A stretch of 64,000 nt of DNA. It comes from JAAURS01 sp044923475 (GTDB lineage Bacteria; Cyanobacteriota; Cyanobacteriia; Thermosynechococcales; Thermosynechococcaceae). Every line of letters begins with the position of its first letter. Within the stretch, counting starts at the first letter, position 1. Below are positions 8,429 through 16,852 of this stretch, piece after piece. Location: NCBI RefSeq assembly GCF_044923475.1, contig NZ_CP137338.1, positions 3,782,001 through 3,846,000 of the forward strand, written 5' to 3'. Made by a program: the position numbers and the translations under genes. The notes under the pieces were generated by a model. That model did no database searches. It worked only from the letters and a program-made list of their open reading frames with translations, and was not told the DNA's origin.

Positions 8429-9094
8429 ATGGCTGAAATCGAAATTTACAGTGCAACGCTCTGTCCTTTTGCCCACAGATCCCGTTTAACCTTACTGGAA
8501 AAAGGGGTTCCCTTTAAGTTAATTGAAATCGACTTGCAAAATAAGCCTGCCAACTTTCTAGAAATTTCTCCTTACGGCAAAGTGCCTGTCCTCAAACATG
8601 GCGATCGTTGCGTGTGGGAGTCTGCCATCGTTAACGAGTATCTCAACGACGTCTTTCCGGAACCCCCGTTGCTTCCCCAAGACCCGATTCAACGCGCTCA
8701 AGCTCGGATTTGGATTAATTTTGCCGATACCCGATTGTTTGCTGCCACTGGCCAATTGTTATACGGTCGGGATTCTCAACCGCGAACGGCAATATTAAAA
8801 GAGCTGACTGAACACTTGCGATTCATGGAATATGAGGGTTTGCGAAAAATTTCCGCTCGCGGGCCTTATTGGTTGGGCGCAGAACTGAGTCTCGTCGATC
8901 TGACATTTTATCCTTGGTTTGAGCAGTTGAGCGTACTGGAACAGTTCCGAGACTTTCAAATGCCGTCCGGATTGGATCGCCTTCAGCAATGGCAGGACGT
9001 ATTAGCCCAACGGGAATCCGTGCGATCGATCGCCAAGTCGCCGGAATTGTATCTGGAGCATTATGGGCGGCTGGCTTACGCAAGCAGAAATTAG
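8429..9094 (+). CDS. Glutathione S-transferase family protein
   Basis: The 221-residue protein has an N-terminal thioredoxin-fold GST domain with the CPFAHRSRLTL start (Cys12 in the position of the catalytic Cys of omega/zeta-like GSTs), the YGKVPVL cis-Pro element at about 49-55 and the WESAIVNEYL glutathione gamma-Glu contact segment. An all-helical C-terminal domain follows. A clear AGGAG lies seven bases before the ATG. The acceptor substrate is unknown. It stands about 120 bases after the arsenic-type cluster; whether it is transcribed with it cannot be told. Confidence 0.9.
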   Translation: MAEIEIYSATLCPFAHRSRLTLLEKGVPFKLIEIDLQNKPANFLEISPYGKVPVLKHGDRCVWESAIVNEYLNDVFPEPPLLPQDPIQRAQARIWINFADTRLFAATGQLLYGRDSQPRTAILKELTEHLRFMEYEGLRKISARGPYWLGAELSLVDLTFYPWFEQLSVLEQFRDFQMPSGLDRLQQWQDVLAQRESVRSIAKSPELYLEHYGRLAYASRN

Positions 9095-9182
9095 GCTACC
9101 TTAAGCCGTTATTTTCCCATCGGTATATGATTACGCTGCAAACGATGGATGGAAAACTCGCACAATCAGAGGAGATTATGCG

Positions 9183-9827
9183 ATGAAAGCGGAACAATTC
9201 GAAGACGTTTTGCAGTTCTGGTTTCCTAACCTACCCAGTACCGATCCAGCCGCGCGGGTACGGCAGTGGGAATGGTGGTTTCGCGGGGGCAGAGATGCTG
9301 AAATCATCGAGCATTTTCCGCCGTTACTTGAACGAGCAATCCGGGGGGAACTCGACGACTGGTCGCAGGAACCGCGATCGCGACTGGCTCTAATCCTTGT
9401 GCTCGACCAATTCTCGCGCACCATCTATCAGGGTACGGCTCAAGCCTTTGCTCAAGACAAGAAAGCTTGCGAACTGGCGATCGCAGGGATCGCAAACGGT
9501 CACTACGCGGCGCTAAAAACCCCGTGGGAGAAAACCTTCTTCTTCTTACCCCTGGGACATACCGAGGATCTCCAGCATCAAGACCAGGCGATCGCCCTGG
9601 CCGATGAGCTAGTGCATGAGTCGCCTCCAGAATATCGTTCTTTACTGGAATTCTCCGCTGCCCAAGTCCGCCGCCATCGACATATTATTGCCCAATTTGG
9701 GCGACACCCGCATCGCAATGAGGTTCTAGGCAGGCAATCAACCCCCGAAGAACTGGAGTATCTCGCGAGGGGTCAGCTCGTTCATAGGCACCCGTTTCCG
9801 CCTGATTTAGCACAGTTTCTTTCATGA
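9183..9827 (+). CDS. DUF924 family protein
   Basis: The 214-residue helical protein resembles the DUF924 family: FWF near the N-terminus, WWFRGG, LDQFSRTIYQGTAQAFAQD in the centre and FFFLPLGHTEDLQHQ further on. These are the usual conserved patches. The fold is tetratricopeptide-like and no enzymatic role has been demonstrated that I can rely on. The ATG at 9183 is preceded by GAGGAG. The gene is followed within 45 bases by the end of the disrupted membrane protein gene on the other strand. Confidence 0.87.
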   Translation: MKAEQFEDVLQFWFPNLPSTDPAARVRQWEWWFRGGRDAEIIEHFPPLLERAIRGELDDWSQEPRSRLALILVLDQFSRTIYQGTAQAFAQDKKACELAIAGIANGHYAALKTPWEKTFFFLPLGHTEDLQHQDQAIALADELVHESPPEYRSLLEFSAAQVRRHRHIIAQFGRHPHRNEVLGRQSTPEELEYLARGQLVHRHPFPPDLAQFLS

Positions 9828-9954
9828 TTCAGTCGTTCGGTTCGCACTTTCAAACTGATAGGTTCTTGTCTTACAATCGTTCGTTGAGGATATGACTTAC
9901 AGCCTCTTTATATCGTATAGGAATAGGAAAACTCATCCACGCTGGGAATAAAGG

Positions 9955-9962
9955 AAAACGTG
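9955..9962. repeat. Target site duplication, left copy (AAAACGTG)
   Basis: Eight bases directly outside the left inverted repeat are identical to those outside the right end (11337-11344). Eight base pairs is usual for IS256-family insertions. Confidence 0.9.
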
Positions 9963-11336
9963 GTTAGTGTCCCTAGTTTTTCGCCACAGATTTGAGACGG
10001 TCATGCTTGGTATGGTCACGCTGTAAGACCAAGAAGAAAATGGTCAAACAACTGTCTTCATTGGGGAACGCACCAATTTCATCGGACTTGTTCCTAAACT
10101 CTCGAAACAATCGTTCGAGCGCATTAGTGGTTCGGACGAGTGGATATAAGGATGGGTTCAAATCATAGAAATTAAAGGTCAAAACAATATCTCTCAAAAA
10201 GGAGCGGATGGCATTAGGTTCAACAGACTGCCAAGTCTCGACAAAGACCACCAATCGCTCAATGGCTTCCATCCAATCATCGGTTTTATAGATGTCATAG
10301 GCGTCAGTCTTAATCTGGGTATAGCGAAGCTTCTTTGCTTCTGGAAGGTCTAGGGTCTGACCTTGCGCATCTTGGATGGATAAATTCTCATAGCCCAGAT
10401 GACGCAGCATTGCCCTGATTTTATGAGTGATGCACAGTTGATGCTGGGCCTGAGGTACCCAGGCTTTGAGCACAGCGGGCAATCCATTGGTCCCATCACT
10501 GACGACAACCTCAACCCCATCAAGCTTCAATCCACGCTCCTGTAAACCCTTGAAAAAAGACTCCCAGGCGAATTGAGATTCACTCTCGGCAATCTCATAG
10601 TGCAAGATTTCACGAGTGCCATCTGGATAAATGGCCATTGCCACTAAAACAACCCGTTCTTCGGCTTGACGCAAGGCGCGCACATGTCCAGCTTGGTCTT
10701 CAAAGGTTTCCCCGCTTGCATATTGAATTCTCACCCAAACACCATCGACAAGCAAAATGGGTACAGCAGTGGTAATTTTTGCCGTGCGCCGTTGATTCAT
10801 CTGCTGTTGAGCGGCTTCTGTGATTCGGTTGATGGCATTGACCGATAATACAGCCCCGAGTAATGGATAGAGCGCTTCTTGCAAGTCTCGCAAGGACAGG
10901 CCCATGACATACAGACTTAGACAAAAGTTTAATAGACTGCCAAGGCCCCGTTGATAGCGCCCCAAGATTTGCCAGTCTCGGTCTCTGTTCCCATGGCGCA
11001 GCTTGGGTACCGACAAGGATTCGATGCGCCCGTATTCGCTATCAAGGACTCGCTTGAAGTAGCCAGACCGACGAGGTCGTTCTCCCGCAAGCTGATTGAG
11101 ATGCTCTTGTAATTCTTCGCACAGAGCTGCTTCTAAGACGCTTTGCGTAACCCCCAGAACCTCTGTATTCAGTTTTTCCTGTAGGACTTCGTTCAACTCT
11201 GGATATGGATTTTGGGTTTGAACCCGCAGTATTTGGGCTTTGCGTGTGACGATATCCATTCTCTGTTGGCCTGAATCTCTTATCCTCAGACCTTTTCACG
11301 CTTTGGCCTCTATGGCGAAAAACTCAGGACACTAAC
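9963..11336 (-). mobile_element. Complete IS256-family insertion sequence, 1374 bp
   Basis: The element is bounded by imperfect inverted repeats of about 23 bases: left GTTAGTGTCCCTAG... at 9963, right ending ...CTCAGGACACTAAC at 11336, with two mismatches over the first 22-23 positions. It contains a single intact transposase gene on the minus strand and is flanked by an 8-bp direct repeat. It interrupts a membrane protein gene. The intact ends, intact transposase and perfect duplication point to a recent insertion, with the potential to remain mobile. Confidence 0.93.
9973..11259 (-). CDS. IS256-family (mutator-type) transposase
   Basis: The 428-residue enzyme appears complete. The DDE catalytic residues are visible: Asp in LLVDGVW (about 170), Asp in VVSDGTNGL (about 237) and Glu in the TNALERLFREFRNKSDEIG helix (about 390). 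The N-terminal DNA-binding part includes RRSGYFKR. It acts by cut-and-paste transposition on the inverted repeats surrounding it. There is no frameshift or internal stop. Its stop lies only about ten bases inside the left inverted repeat. Confidence 0.95.
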   Translation of the reverse strand: MDIVTRKAQILRVQTQNPYPELNEVLQEKLNTEVLGVTQSVLEAALCEELQEHLNQLAGERPRRSGYFKRVLDSEYGRIESLSVPKLRHGNRDRDWQILGRYQRGLGSLLNFCLSLYVMGLSLRDLQEALYPLLGAVLSVNAINRITEAAQQQMNQRRTAKITTAVPILLVDGVWVRIQYASGETFEDQAGHVRALRQAEERVVLVAMAIYPDGTREILHYEIAESESQFAWESFFKGLQERGLKLDGVEVVVSDGTNGLPAVLKAWVPQAQHQLCITHKIRAMLRHLGYENLSIQDAQGQTLDLPEAKKLRYTQIKTDAYDIYKTDDWMEAIERLVVFVETWQSVEPNAIRSFLRDIVLTFNFYDLNPSLYPLVRTTNALERLFREFRNKSDEIGAFPNEDSCLTIFFLVLQRDHTKHDRLKSVAKN

Positions 11337-11344
11337 AAAACGTG
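11337..11344. repeat. Target site duplication, right copy (AAAACGTG)
   Basis: This is the second copy of the octamer at 9955-9962, immediately outside the right inverted repeat of the IS256-family element. Confidence 0.9.
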
Positions 11345-11948
11345 GCTTATATCGAATCGTAAGAATATTGGGTTTCGATAGCTCCCAATTATATGACTTT
11401 ATCCTTCGCCATGAAATGAATCTGAAGTAGGTACCCATGCAGATACCATTACTTCTGAATTCGGTTTTACTCAATCCTTGAGATATCAAAACAATATACA
11501 GAGACAGCAACAAAGCAAGGTCAGCTACTTTTTTTATCACTAAACTGGCGTACTGGGGATTACTCATTGAAATTTGCTTGAAGAATGACCAAGCATTGAA
11601 GCCTACAAATATCACCCCAGCCAAACCCAGTAATACTTGAGTTACCCATAAGTCCTCATTTTTGCCAATATCAAGTAATAAGATGCCAGCTTTTTGCTTC
11701 CGAACATACCAACCCAGCGACAAGGCGACAAAGGCTATAGCACCACAAAATTGAAGCCCATAAAGACCATAATCTCCTAACAAATAATAAATCAAAAAAC
11801 AAGGCAAAAAATAGATAGGAATTGACAACAAAAATAAAATAAGGAAATCGCGTATTGACCTTTTTGCGACTTCATGTCCCATCATTTCGACTGTCGATAT
11901 ATAAGTTATTCCTAAAATAAAAGCTAAAGAAAAGAGAAGGATGCCCAA

Positions 11949-12258
11949 TAACTTAAAAAAAAATCATAACATCTTCCTCATCTTAAGAGATGCCTAAAAA
12001 CACGACTTTAATTAATAATTCCTAAATCAGTAACATTCCTGACAATCAAAAGGAGCGTCTAAGGGACTGTTTGAGAAGTCCCATTCATCCCTGCATTTGC
12101 CTCTCAGCCCTCCTAAACTGGGAGTTCTGAATAGCTCAAAGTAGATCAAAGTCCCCCAAAATGGGGGATTTAGGGGGCGAGTGCAACGATCTTGCAACTT
12201 TTCAAACCGTCTTTAAGCCAAACCAGTCATATTCGTGACGATCTGGGGGCGATCGCTC
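11949..12258. other. Non-coding interval holding a MITE-like repeat
   Basis: There is no supportable gene between the broken membrane gene and the Uma2 gene. The first half is AT-rich and appears to belong to the upstream region of the membrane gene; the second half is the repeat described at 12065-12211. Confidence 0.6.
12065..12211. repeat. MITE-like dispersed repeat, copy B
   Basis: This 147-base unit has imperfect terminal inverted repeats (GACTGTTTGAGAAGT at the left, ACTTTTCAAACCGTC at the right; 12 of 15 positions pair). Inside are the shared phrase TTCATCCCTGCATTTGCC and an internal palindromic stretch (TCCCCCAAAATGGGGGA). A 149-base relative with the same order of elements lies at 24436-24584, and a fragment lies at about 53122-53243. 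It has no coding capacity. It looks like a non-autonomous mobile element of the kind common in cyanobacteria. Confidence 0.7.
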
Positions 12259-12849
12259 TCAATCATCTGTAAATTGATCGATCTGCAAGATAAATCCGGG
12301 CAAAACTGATTCTCCAGATAGGAGAGTAGGAAGCGATCGCACTTCTTTCGCTTGCCCTTGGCGATAAATTTCTGTCTGTTGATCTTGGGGATTAAACAGC
12401 CAGCCAAGCTTTACGCCACTGTCCATATATTCCTGCATTTTTTCCTGAAGCATTGACAAGCTATCCGTTCGCGAACGCAATTCGATTACAAAATCCGGCG
12501 CAATCGGCGGAAACTTCTGACGTTGTTCGGGGGTGAGGGCTTGCCATCGAGAGTTTTCTACCCAAGCCACATCGGGAGAACGGTCTCCTCCGCCTGGAAG
12601 CTTAAATATTGTGGAAGAGCTGAAAACTTCACCCAGTTTGGTTTGACGATTCCAGATATTCACGTCGGTAATGAAACCTGCTTCTCGTCTGCCGCTATCG
12701 CCGCCCACAGGTGGCATAAAAATCAAAATTCCTTTGGCGCTGCGTTCGATATTGAGGTCGGGATTGGCGATACACAGTTGATAAAACTGCTCATCGCTTA
12801 AATGAACGTGATTTAGATCGACCGTGAGGGGAAATGTCAGCGCGGTCAT
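12259..12849 (-). CDS. Uma2 family endonuclease-like protein (DUF820)
   Basis: The 196-residue protein has the Uma2 restriction-endonuclease-like fold. Visible family landmarks are DEQFYQLCIANPDLNIE, SPDVAWVENSRW (catalytic Asp in PDVAWV), and FVIELRSRTDSL, giving the D...E-x-K/R type core where the last basic residue is Arg instead of the usual Lys, a change common in this family. The GWLFNPQDQQTEIYR segment follows. Cyanobacterial genomes carry many copies; the biological role is not settled. It is monocistronic as far as can be seen. Confidence 0.92.
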   Translation of the reverse strand: MTALTFPLTVDLNHVHLSDEQFYQLCIANPDLNIERSAKGILIFMPPVGGDSGRREAGFITDVNIWNRQTKLGEVFSSSTIFKLPGGGDRSPDVAWVENSRWQALTPEQRQKFPPIAPDFVIELRSRTDSLSMLQEKMQEYMDSGVKLGWLFNPQDQQTEIYRQGQAKEVRSLPTLLSGESVLPGFILQIDQFTDD

Positions 12850-12885
12850 TGACCTGGCTCCGAAAAATCAAGCGGTTTGTTTACT

Positions 12886-13809
12886 TTACAGAATAGCGGT
12901 ACTGAGATCTGGCGTAGCTGCTTCTATGGAAATTCCTGGAAGTGCAACAGCTCGCACCTCAGGCGTAAACCCAAGGCAACCCCGCGAAGAACGGGCAAAC
13001 TGCTCGGGGCTACCGCTGACAAAAAAGCGGGTTGAGGGATGGCGTTTGCCACTTTTAAGGTTGAGCAGCTCCAATTCCTGAGTTGCCGCTGCCGCCATGT
13101 GCACAGCCGGATCCACCAGGGTAATGCGGTTTGGCAACAGGTCCTGAATGACTTGAGAGAGATGGGGGTAGTGCGTGCAACCATAAACCAGCGTGTCGAT
13201 ACCAGCCTCCACGAGGGGTTGGAGGCGATTCCACACAATGCTGGGTGTCTTGGGGTCGGCAACTCGATTGGCTTCAATCAGCGGCACGAATTCGGGACAG
13301 GCAACCTGAAAAACCTCTACCTCAGGATCGATCTCTAAAATCGCTTTGCGATAGCAGTCGCTGCCGACCGTCGCGGGGGTTGCAATGACCCCAATACGTC
13401 GGCCTTGCTTCACCGCTGCTTTTGCGCCAGGTAAAATGACACCCAAAATTGGAATGCTAAATTCGTTGCGCACTACATCTAATGCCACAGCAGAACTCGT
13501 GTTGCAGGCCATAATTGCCATTTTGACAGGCTGCTGGACCAGCCAATCTAAAATCTGACGCCCCAAACTTTGGATTTCGTGAGGGGGGCGATCGCCGTAA
13601 GGGACGTGGGCCGTATCGCCAAAATATAGAAAAGACTCCTGGGGTAGCTTCTGCTGAAGTGCCTTCAAGACCGTCAAACCGCCCACACCGCTATCAAAAA
13701 CGCCAATCGGTAAATTCTGAGACGAGATAAAAGATGACTGACCGGGTGCGTATCCCGGCCCAACTCCACGATCGCGGCGACTCAGCACAGCTTCAGATTC
13801 CTTACACAC
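12886..13809 (-). CDS. murI: Glutamate racemase
   Basis: The enzyme interconverts L- and D-glutamate, supplying D-Glu for peptidoglycan. The sequence shows IGVFDSGVGGLTVL (about residues 35-48; catalytic Asp), MACNTSSAV with the first catalytic Cys and YGCTHYPHL with the second, plus VDPAVHMA near the C-terminus. At 307 residues it is longer than usual because of about 30 extra N-terminal residues with no further Met before the domain. A later GTG or TTG start may be the real one. MurD, another enzyme of the D-Glu branch, is encoded 33 kb away in this window. Confidence 0.93.
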   Translation of the reverse strand: MCKESEAVLSRRDRGVGPGYAPGQSSFISSQNLPIGVFDSGVGGLTVLKALQQKLPQESFLYFGDTAHVPYGDRPPHEIQSLGRQILDWLVQQPVKMAIMACNTSSAVALDVVRNEFSIPILGVILPGAKAAVKQGRRIGVIATPATVGSDCYRKAILEIDPEVEVFQVACPEFVPLIEANRVADPKTPSIVWNRLQPLVEAGIDTLVYGCTHYPHLSQVIQDLLPNRITLVDPAVHMAAAATQELELLNLKSGKRHPSTRFFVSGSPEQFARSSRGCLGFTPEVRAVALPGISIEAATPDLSTAIL

Positions 13810-14143
13810 TCACACTGAGTACGTATTATTACTGATAACTTCTAAAATGTCCCTATTTCATCGGTGAAATTTTAGATTTTGCCGATCTACTCTGCAAATG
13901 CATCGTTTTTTAAGACATTTTTGGGCGCCTGAGCTACAGCAAAAGACGGCCCTTAGGTCAATTAAGGGCCATTTATCCTCAGGAGCGATCGCGCAAAAGC
14001 AGCACCAGATAAAACGCCGCCTTCAAGGACCTTTCAAGGAGATGGACGCGCGGCGAACTGGCACTGAAGAGCACTATAGGAGCGCAAAAATCTAACCCCC
14101 CACAGAATATAGACAGGAGGTCTTTTTCACAGCGGAGATGGGC
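13810..14143. other. Intergenic interval between murI and psbN
   Basis: There is no supportable gene. A 65-codon plus-strand frame inside it shows no protein-like pattern. It contains the hairpin listed at 13941-13970 and, at its left end, the likely promoter region of murI. Confidence 0.5.
13941..13970 (-). terminator. Probable terminator downstream of psbN
   Basis: A perfect eight-base stem GGCCCTTA (13948-13955) / TAAGGGCC (13963-13970) is followed on the minus strand by GTCTTTT. It lies about 170 bases beyond the psbN stop on the same strand. Confidence 0.5.
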
Positions 14144-14284
14144 CTAATCTTCGTGATCTTCGTATGGATCGTCTAGCTGGGTTGCAGGCGGACCAAAAGC
14201 GGTGTAAACTGCAGCGCCAGTGATGACCACAAAAACTAGACCGAGGCTAATGCTAAGAACTGTTGCGGGGTCAGATAGAGACAT
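14144..14284 (-). CDS. psbN: Photosystem II protein PsbN
   Basis: The 46-residue protein was found by reading the minus strand opposite psbH. It has a single membrane helix (about residues 7-30) followed by the highly conserved YTAFGPP element and an acidic tail, LDDPYEDHED. PsbN is not a structural subunit of PSII but is needed for assembly or repair of the PSII reaction centre, in the thylakoid. Its start lies 82 bases from the psbH start in divergent orientation, the standard cyanobacterial and plastid arrangement. Confidence 0.95.
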   Translation of the reverse strand: MSLSDPATVLSISLGLVFVVITGAAVYTAFGPPATQLDDPYEDHED

Positions 14285-14366
14285 AATTTTGAAATGACGC
14301 TTCCCTATATAATATTACGGAAAGTTAAAAAACTTCTGTTGTTGCTCAGTATTAAACAGGTGACGT

Positions 14367-14570
14367 ATGGCAAAGCAGACCTGGCTTGGTAATGTCCTCA
14401 GGCCCTTAAATTCAGAATACGGTAAAGTCGTGCCAGGCTGGGGGACTACCCCGGTCATGGCCGTTTTTATGGCATTATTCTTAGTTTTCTTGCTCATTAT
14501 TCTGCAAATCTTCAACTCCGAGCTAATTTTGGATGGCGTTGACGTCGATTGGGCACGCCTCACCAGCTAA
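14367..14570 (+). CDS. psbH: Photosystem II phosphoprotein-type subunit PsbH
   Basis: The 67-residue PSII core subunit shows N-terminal LGNVLRPLNSEYGKVVPGWG, one membrane helix (about residues 29-50) and a short lumenal tail. It sits beside CP47 and affects QA to QB electron transfer and bicarbonate binding. As in other cyanobacteria it lacks the plant N-terminal phosphorylation extension. It is divergent from psbN, so the short space between them must hold both promoters. Confidence 0.97.
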   Translation: MAKQTWLGNVLRPLNSEYGKVVPGWGTTPVMAVFMALFLVFLLIILQIFNSELILDGVDVDWARLTS

Positions 14571-14635
14571 AGCATCCGCTGACTTTGGGCTGCATGTATC
14601 TTTCATTCCATTCAAAAAACTTAAGTTGAATTCAG

Positions 14636-14659
14636 GCCTGGATTTTTCCAGGCTTTTTT
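14636..14659 (+). terminator. Rho-independent terminator after psbH
   Basis: Stem GCCTGG (14636-14641) pairs with CCAGGC (14648-14653) around a loop ATTTTT. It is followed directly by six T residues, about 65 bases after the psbH stop. Confidence 0.85.
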
Positions 14660-14807
14660 GCGTTCGCGCTGCCGCTCCTCAACGGGAGGGGCATCTTACG
14701 GCAAGATAGGAGAATAAAGCCGAGCAGTACGGATGGCGTCGAACGAGGTTCTTCGGCCCCCTGTATTGCATTACAACGACTGCTACAGCAACCCATGAGG
14801 AAAGCCG

Positions 14808-15116
14808 ATGAATATTTTTGGGATTGGTTTGCCTGAAATGGCCGTCATTATGGTCATCGCGCTTTTGGTGTTTGGCCCCAAAAAGCTACCGGAGATCGGT
14901 CGGAGCTTGGGGAAAGCGCTCAAAAGCTTTCAGGATGCGTCTAAGGAATTCGAATCCGAGCTCAAGCGGGGCGCGGCGGAATTAGAAAGAGCCGAAGATA
15001 AGCCTATGGAAGCCCGCTTAGAGCCGTCTGAGCCAGCCCAACTGGTTCAAGTAGCAGAGATTACAGAAGAGATTACAGCGCCAGCGGAATCGTCCGCGCC
15101 TTCCAATCCGGGTTAG
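14808..15116 (+). CDS. tatA: Twin-arginine translocase subunit TatA/TatE
   Basis: The 102-residue protein forms the pore or membrane-thinning component of the Tat pathway, which moves folded proteins across thylakoid and plasma membranes. It shows the short N-terminal helix (GLPEMAVIMVIALLVFG), the FGPKKLPEIGRSLG hinge, the amphipathic helix (KALKSFQDASKEFESELK) and an acidic, low-complexity tail. Its upstream neighbour psbH ends with a terminator, so tatA is expected to have its own promoter in 14660-14807. Confidence 0.95.
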   Translation: MNIFGIGLPEMAVIMVIALLVFGPKKLPEIGRSLGKALKSFQDASKEFESELKRGAAELERAEDKPMEARLEPSEPAQLVQVAEITEEITAPAESSAPSNPG

Positions 15117-15135
15117 AGATGGAGCTAGGCATAAG

Positions 15136-16140
15136 CTATTGGGGATTGGGCCACAGTTCGGCGGCCCGGTAGGCGGCGGGTGGAAGTCGGTATCGACCTA
15201 GCGTTCTTTCTAGAGGGGGTAGGGTCTGCATCCAGAGCAGGGTGGGCGGGGCGTCCGCATCTTCAACGACCGTTAGGTGCGATCGCCATCTCCCCAATTC
15301 CGGCAGCGGCAGTTCCAATACAGGCTGCTGCTTGAGGCTAAAGCGATCGCTGGGTGGGGGTAACGCAACATTCGCCAAGGGTCGTCGGACTTCATAGCGA
15401 AAGATAGCGGGGTTCCAAATCTGCGTTAGGGTGTCAGCCGCCACGAAGCGGTAGGGAACTTCATCACCCGTCCCGGCTTTTTCAAAAAATAGTCCCCGAT
15501 CTACGATCGAAACAACGTGGTCGAGATATTCCCGCTGACCGTGGCGGTGGGACAGTAACAAAATATCGCCAGGTTGTTGGTCGTTGGCTGGAGTTGAAAT
15601 CGCCCGCAGAGTTTCTAACATGGGCTGTGCGGCAGTGGCAAATAAAACAGGGGACTCCACGCTGGGCCGACGGGCTAACCTCAGCACCTCGTAGACGGTA
15701 CCCCAGCAGTTCGTTGCGAGCTGAATTTTGGGCGAGGACGATCGTCGCGCGTCGAGCATTCGCGCTTGGGCGTAAAACCGATGTCGATCGAGGGCCTGAA
15801 GGGTGGGCGGCATAAAGTCCAGCAGCTCGTAGTTTTGCTGAGGGTTGTAAGGCGCTAGCAGTTTTGCATTGTGCCAAGCAGCATAAGTCTGGGTCAGAAT
15901 CTGCCACTGCGATCGGGATAACCGCCCAAACTGAAACCCCAGAGAATTTCGCCAAAAAGGTAGCTTAGCCGTCTCATCCACCCAGCGAACGCACCGATAG
16001 GGGATTTGCTCTATTCTGGGAAGTCGAACAGAACAATTTTCAGTCCGGCTTGCTAAAATTTTGCGAAACGCTCCCTTTGCAGGTTCCGCGTCTAAAATCA
16101 GGAAGATAAGGAAGCCTAAAAAAATAATAGATTTATTCAT
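15136..16140 (-). CDS. Secreted or membrane-anchored protein with papain-like (NlpC/P60-type) fold
   Basis: The protein has 334 residues from the ATG at 16140; an upstream ATG at 16155 would add five residues. An N-terminal hydrophobic segment (IIFLGFLIFLIL) suggests export. In the centre, ATNCWGTVYEVLRLA supplies a candidate nucleophilic Cys at a helix start, and PGDILLLSHRH...YLDHVVSIVDRGLFFEKAG supplies the His on a strand. This is the order seen in NlpC/P60 and related amidase-like domains. A role in cell-wall or amide hydrolysis is only inferred. The C-terminal part is proline-rich and uncharacterised. Confidence 0.7.
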   Translation of the reverse strand: MNKSIIFLGFLIFLILDAEPAKGAFRKILASRTENCSVRLPRIEQIPYRCVRWVDETAKLPFWRNSLGFQFGRLSRSQWQILTQTYAAWHNAKLLAPYNPQQNYELLDFMPPTLQALDRHRFYAQARMLDARRSSSPKIQLATNCWGTVYEVLRLARRPSVESPVLFATAAQPMLETLRAISTPANDQQPGDILLLSHRHGQREYLDHVVSIVDRGLFFEKAGTGDEVPYRFVAADTLTQIWNPAIFRYEVRRPLANVALPPPSDRFSLKQQPVLELPLPELGRWRSHLTVVEDADAPPTLLWMQTLPPLERTLGRYRLPPAAYRAAELWPNPQ

Positions 16141-16260
16141 TTTCCCTAACCCCACGCGGCAAAGCTGCCCGTATTACCATTAAACTTAACGATGTAAGTT
16201 GCCATCGTCCAAAGGCTGTCCACCAAAATAGCTTTTTTCAGAACTTAAGTTGCTTTGATT

Positions 16261-16716
16261 ATGGATATCGCACGGTATTTAGCCAGTTACAAGAAACTGA
16301 ACGTTGGAAGCCCGGAATACAACGACTTCATGAACAAGCTAGAAAAATTAGGAATAGTTGGAATCCCGCTGCCCACACAAAAAATGCCAAGGTTTACACC
16401 GAAATACTACACCGCTCAGTTTGTGGAAGAGAGACAAGAAGAGCTAGGGGAAGATGTTCTCAAAGCGTACTTGGCGATCGCAATTCAGACTTTAATTCTA
16501 AAGCGTAAAGTCGAAACACCTCAGTTTGAGGCGATCGAGGGGTCGATCGTGGATGAATATCTCAGAACGTTGGAAAGCGAATTTGAGCCGATCGACGATA
16601 AAACATTAAACAAGCTCTACGTCGAACTCACTCGAAAACCTAGAAAGCAGACTGAAGACACTGAAGACAAAGAAGAAAGCCTCGATACTCCACCTTCTCC
16701 AACTAAGGGGAAATGA
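16261..16716 (+). CDS. Conserved hypothetical protein
   Basis: The 151-residue protein starts at ATG 16261; a TTG two codons earlier is the alternative. It is soluble and mostly helical, with the pattern MDIARYLASYKKLNVGSPEYNDFMNKLEK and a C-terminal tail rich in acidic residues, Lys, Thr and Pro from about residue 125. There are no cysteines, membrane segments or motifs that I can assign to a family. It is monocistronic, divergent from the preceding gene and convergent with ugd. Confidence 0.6.
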   Translation: MDIARYLASYKKLNVGSPEYNDFMNKLEKLGIVGIPLPTQKMPRFTPKYYTAQFVEERQEELGEDVLKAYLAIAIQTLILKRKVETPQFEAIEGSIVDEYLRTLESEFEPIDDKTLNKLYVELTRKPRKQTEDTEDKEESLDTPPSPTKGK

Positions 16717-16780
16717 AGTTCGCCGCTCTTTTAAAAAGTAAAAAGCCCCTCGCCCCAGACGCTAACGATCCATTCCGCGT

Positions 16781-16810
16781 AAAAGAGGCCTGCAAGATAA
16801 CTTACAGGCC
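16781..16810 (-). terminator. Probable terminator for the UDP-glucose dehydrogenase gene
   Basis: Stem GGCCTGcAAG (16787-16796) pairs with CTTaCAGGCC (16801-16810) around ATAA. On the minus strand the stem is followed by TCTTTTA. It sits 40 bases past the stop of the gene at 16853. Confidence 0.65.
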
Positions 16811-16852
16811 CCCATCGCTCGGCACTTTAAGGATCGGGGTTGCTAGGTTTGG

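Larger units (their letters stand above)
9871..11948 (-). pseudogene. Membrane protein gene split by the IS256-family element
   Basis: The 5' part (11345-11948) encodes four or five membrane helices and a soluble C-terminal piece with the order TEFRSNGI...FRFISWRRIKSY, resembling the DUF5673-type domain. The frame then enters the IS end and stops after a few foreign codons. Removing the element and one copy of the 8-bp duplication restores the frame across the junction: RYKPRF continues into PLFPAWMSFPIPIRYK and EAVSHILNERL, ending at a TAA at 9871-9873. The intact product would be about 230 residues. The host gene is AT-rich compared with its surroundings. The 5' part could still give a truncated protein of 212 residues. 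Confidence 0.85.

Noticed and set aside
13898..14095. 65-codon plus-strand frame upstream of psbN
   Set aside because: There is no family pattern, the composition is skewed, and it runs through a terminator hairpin.
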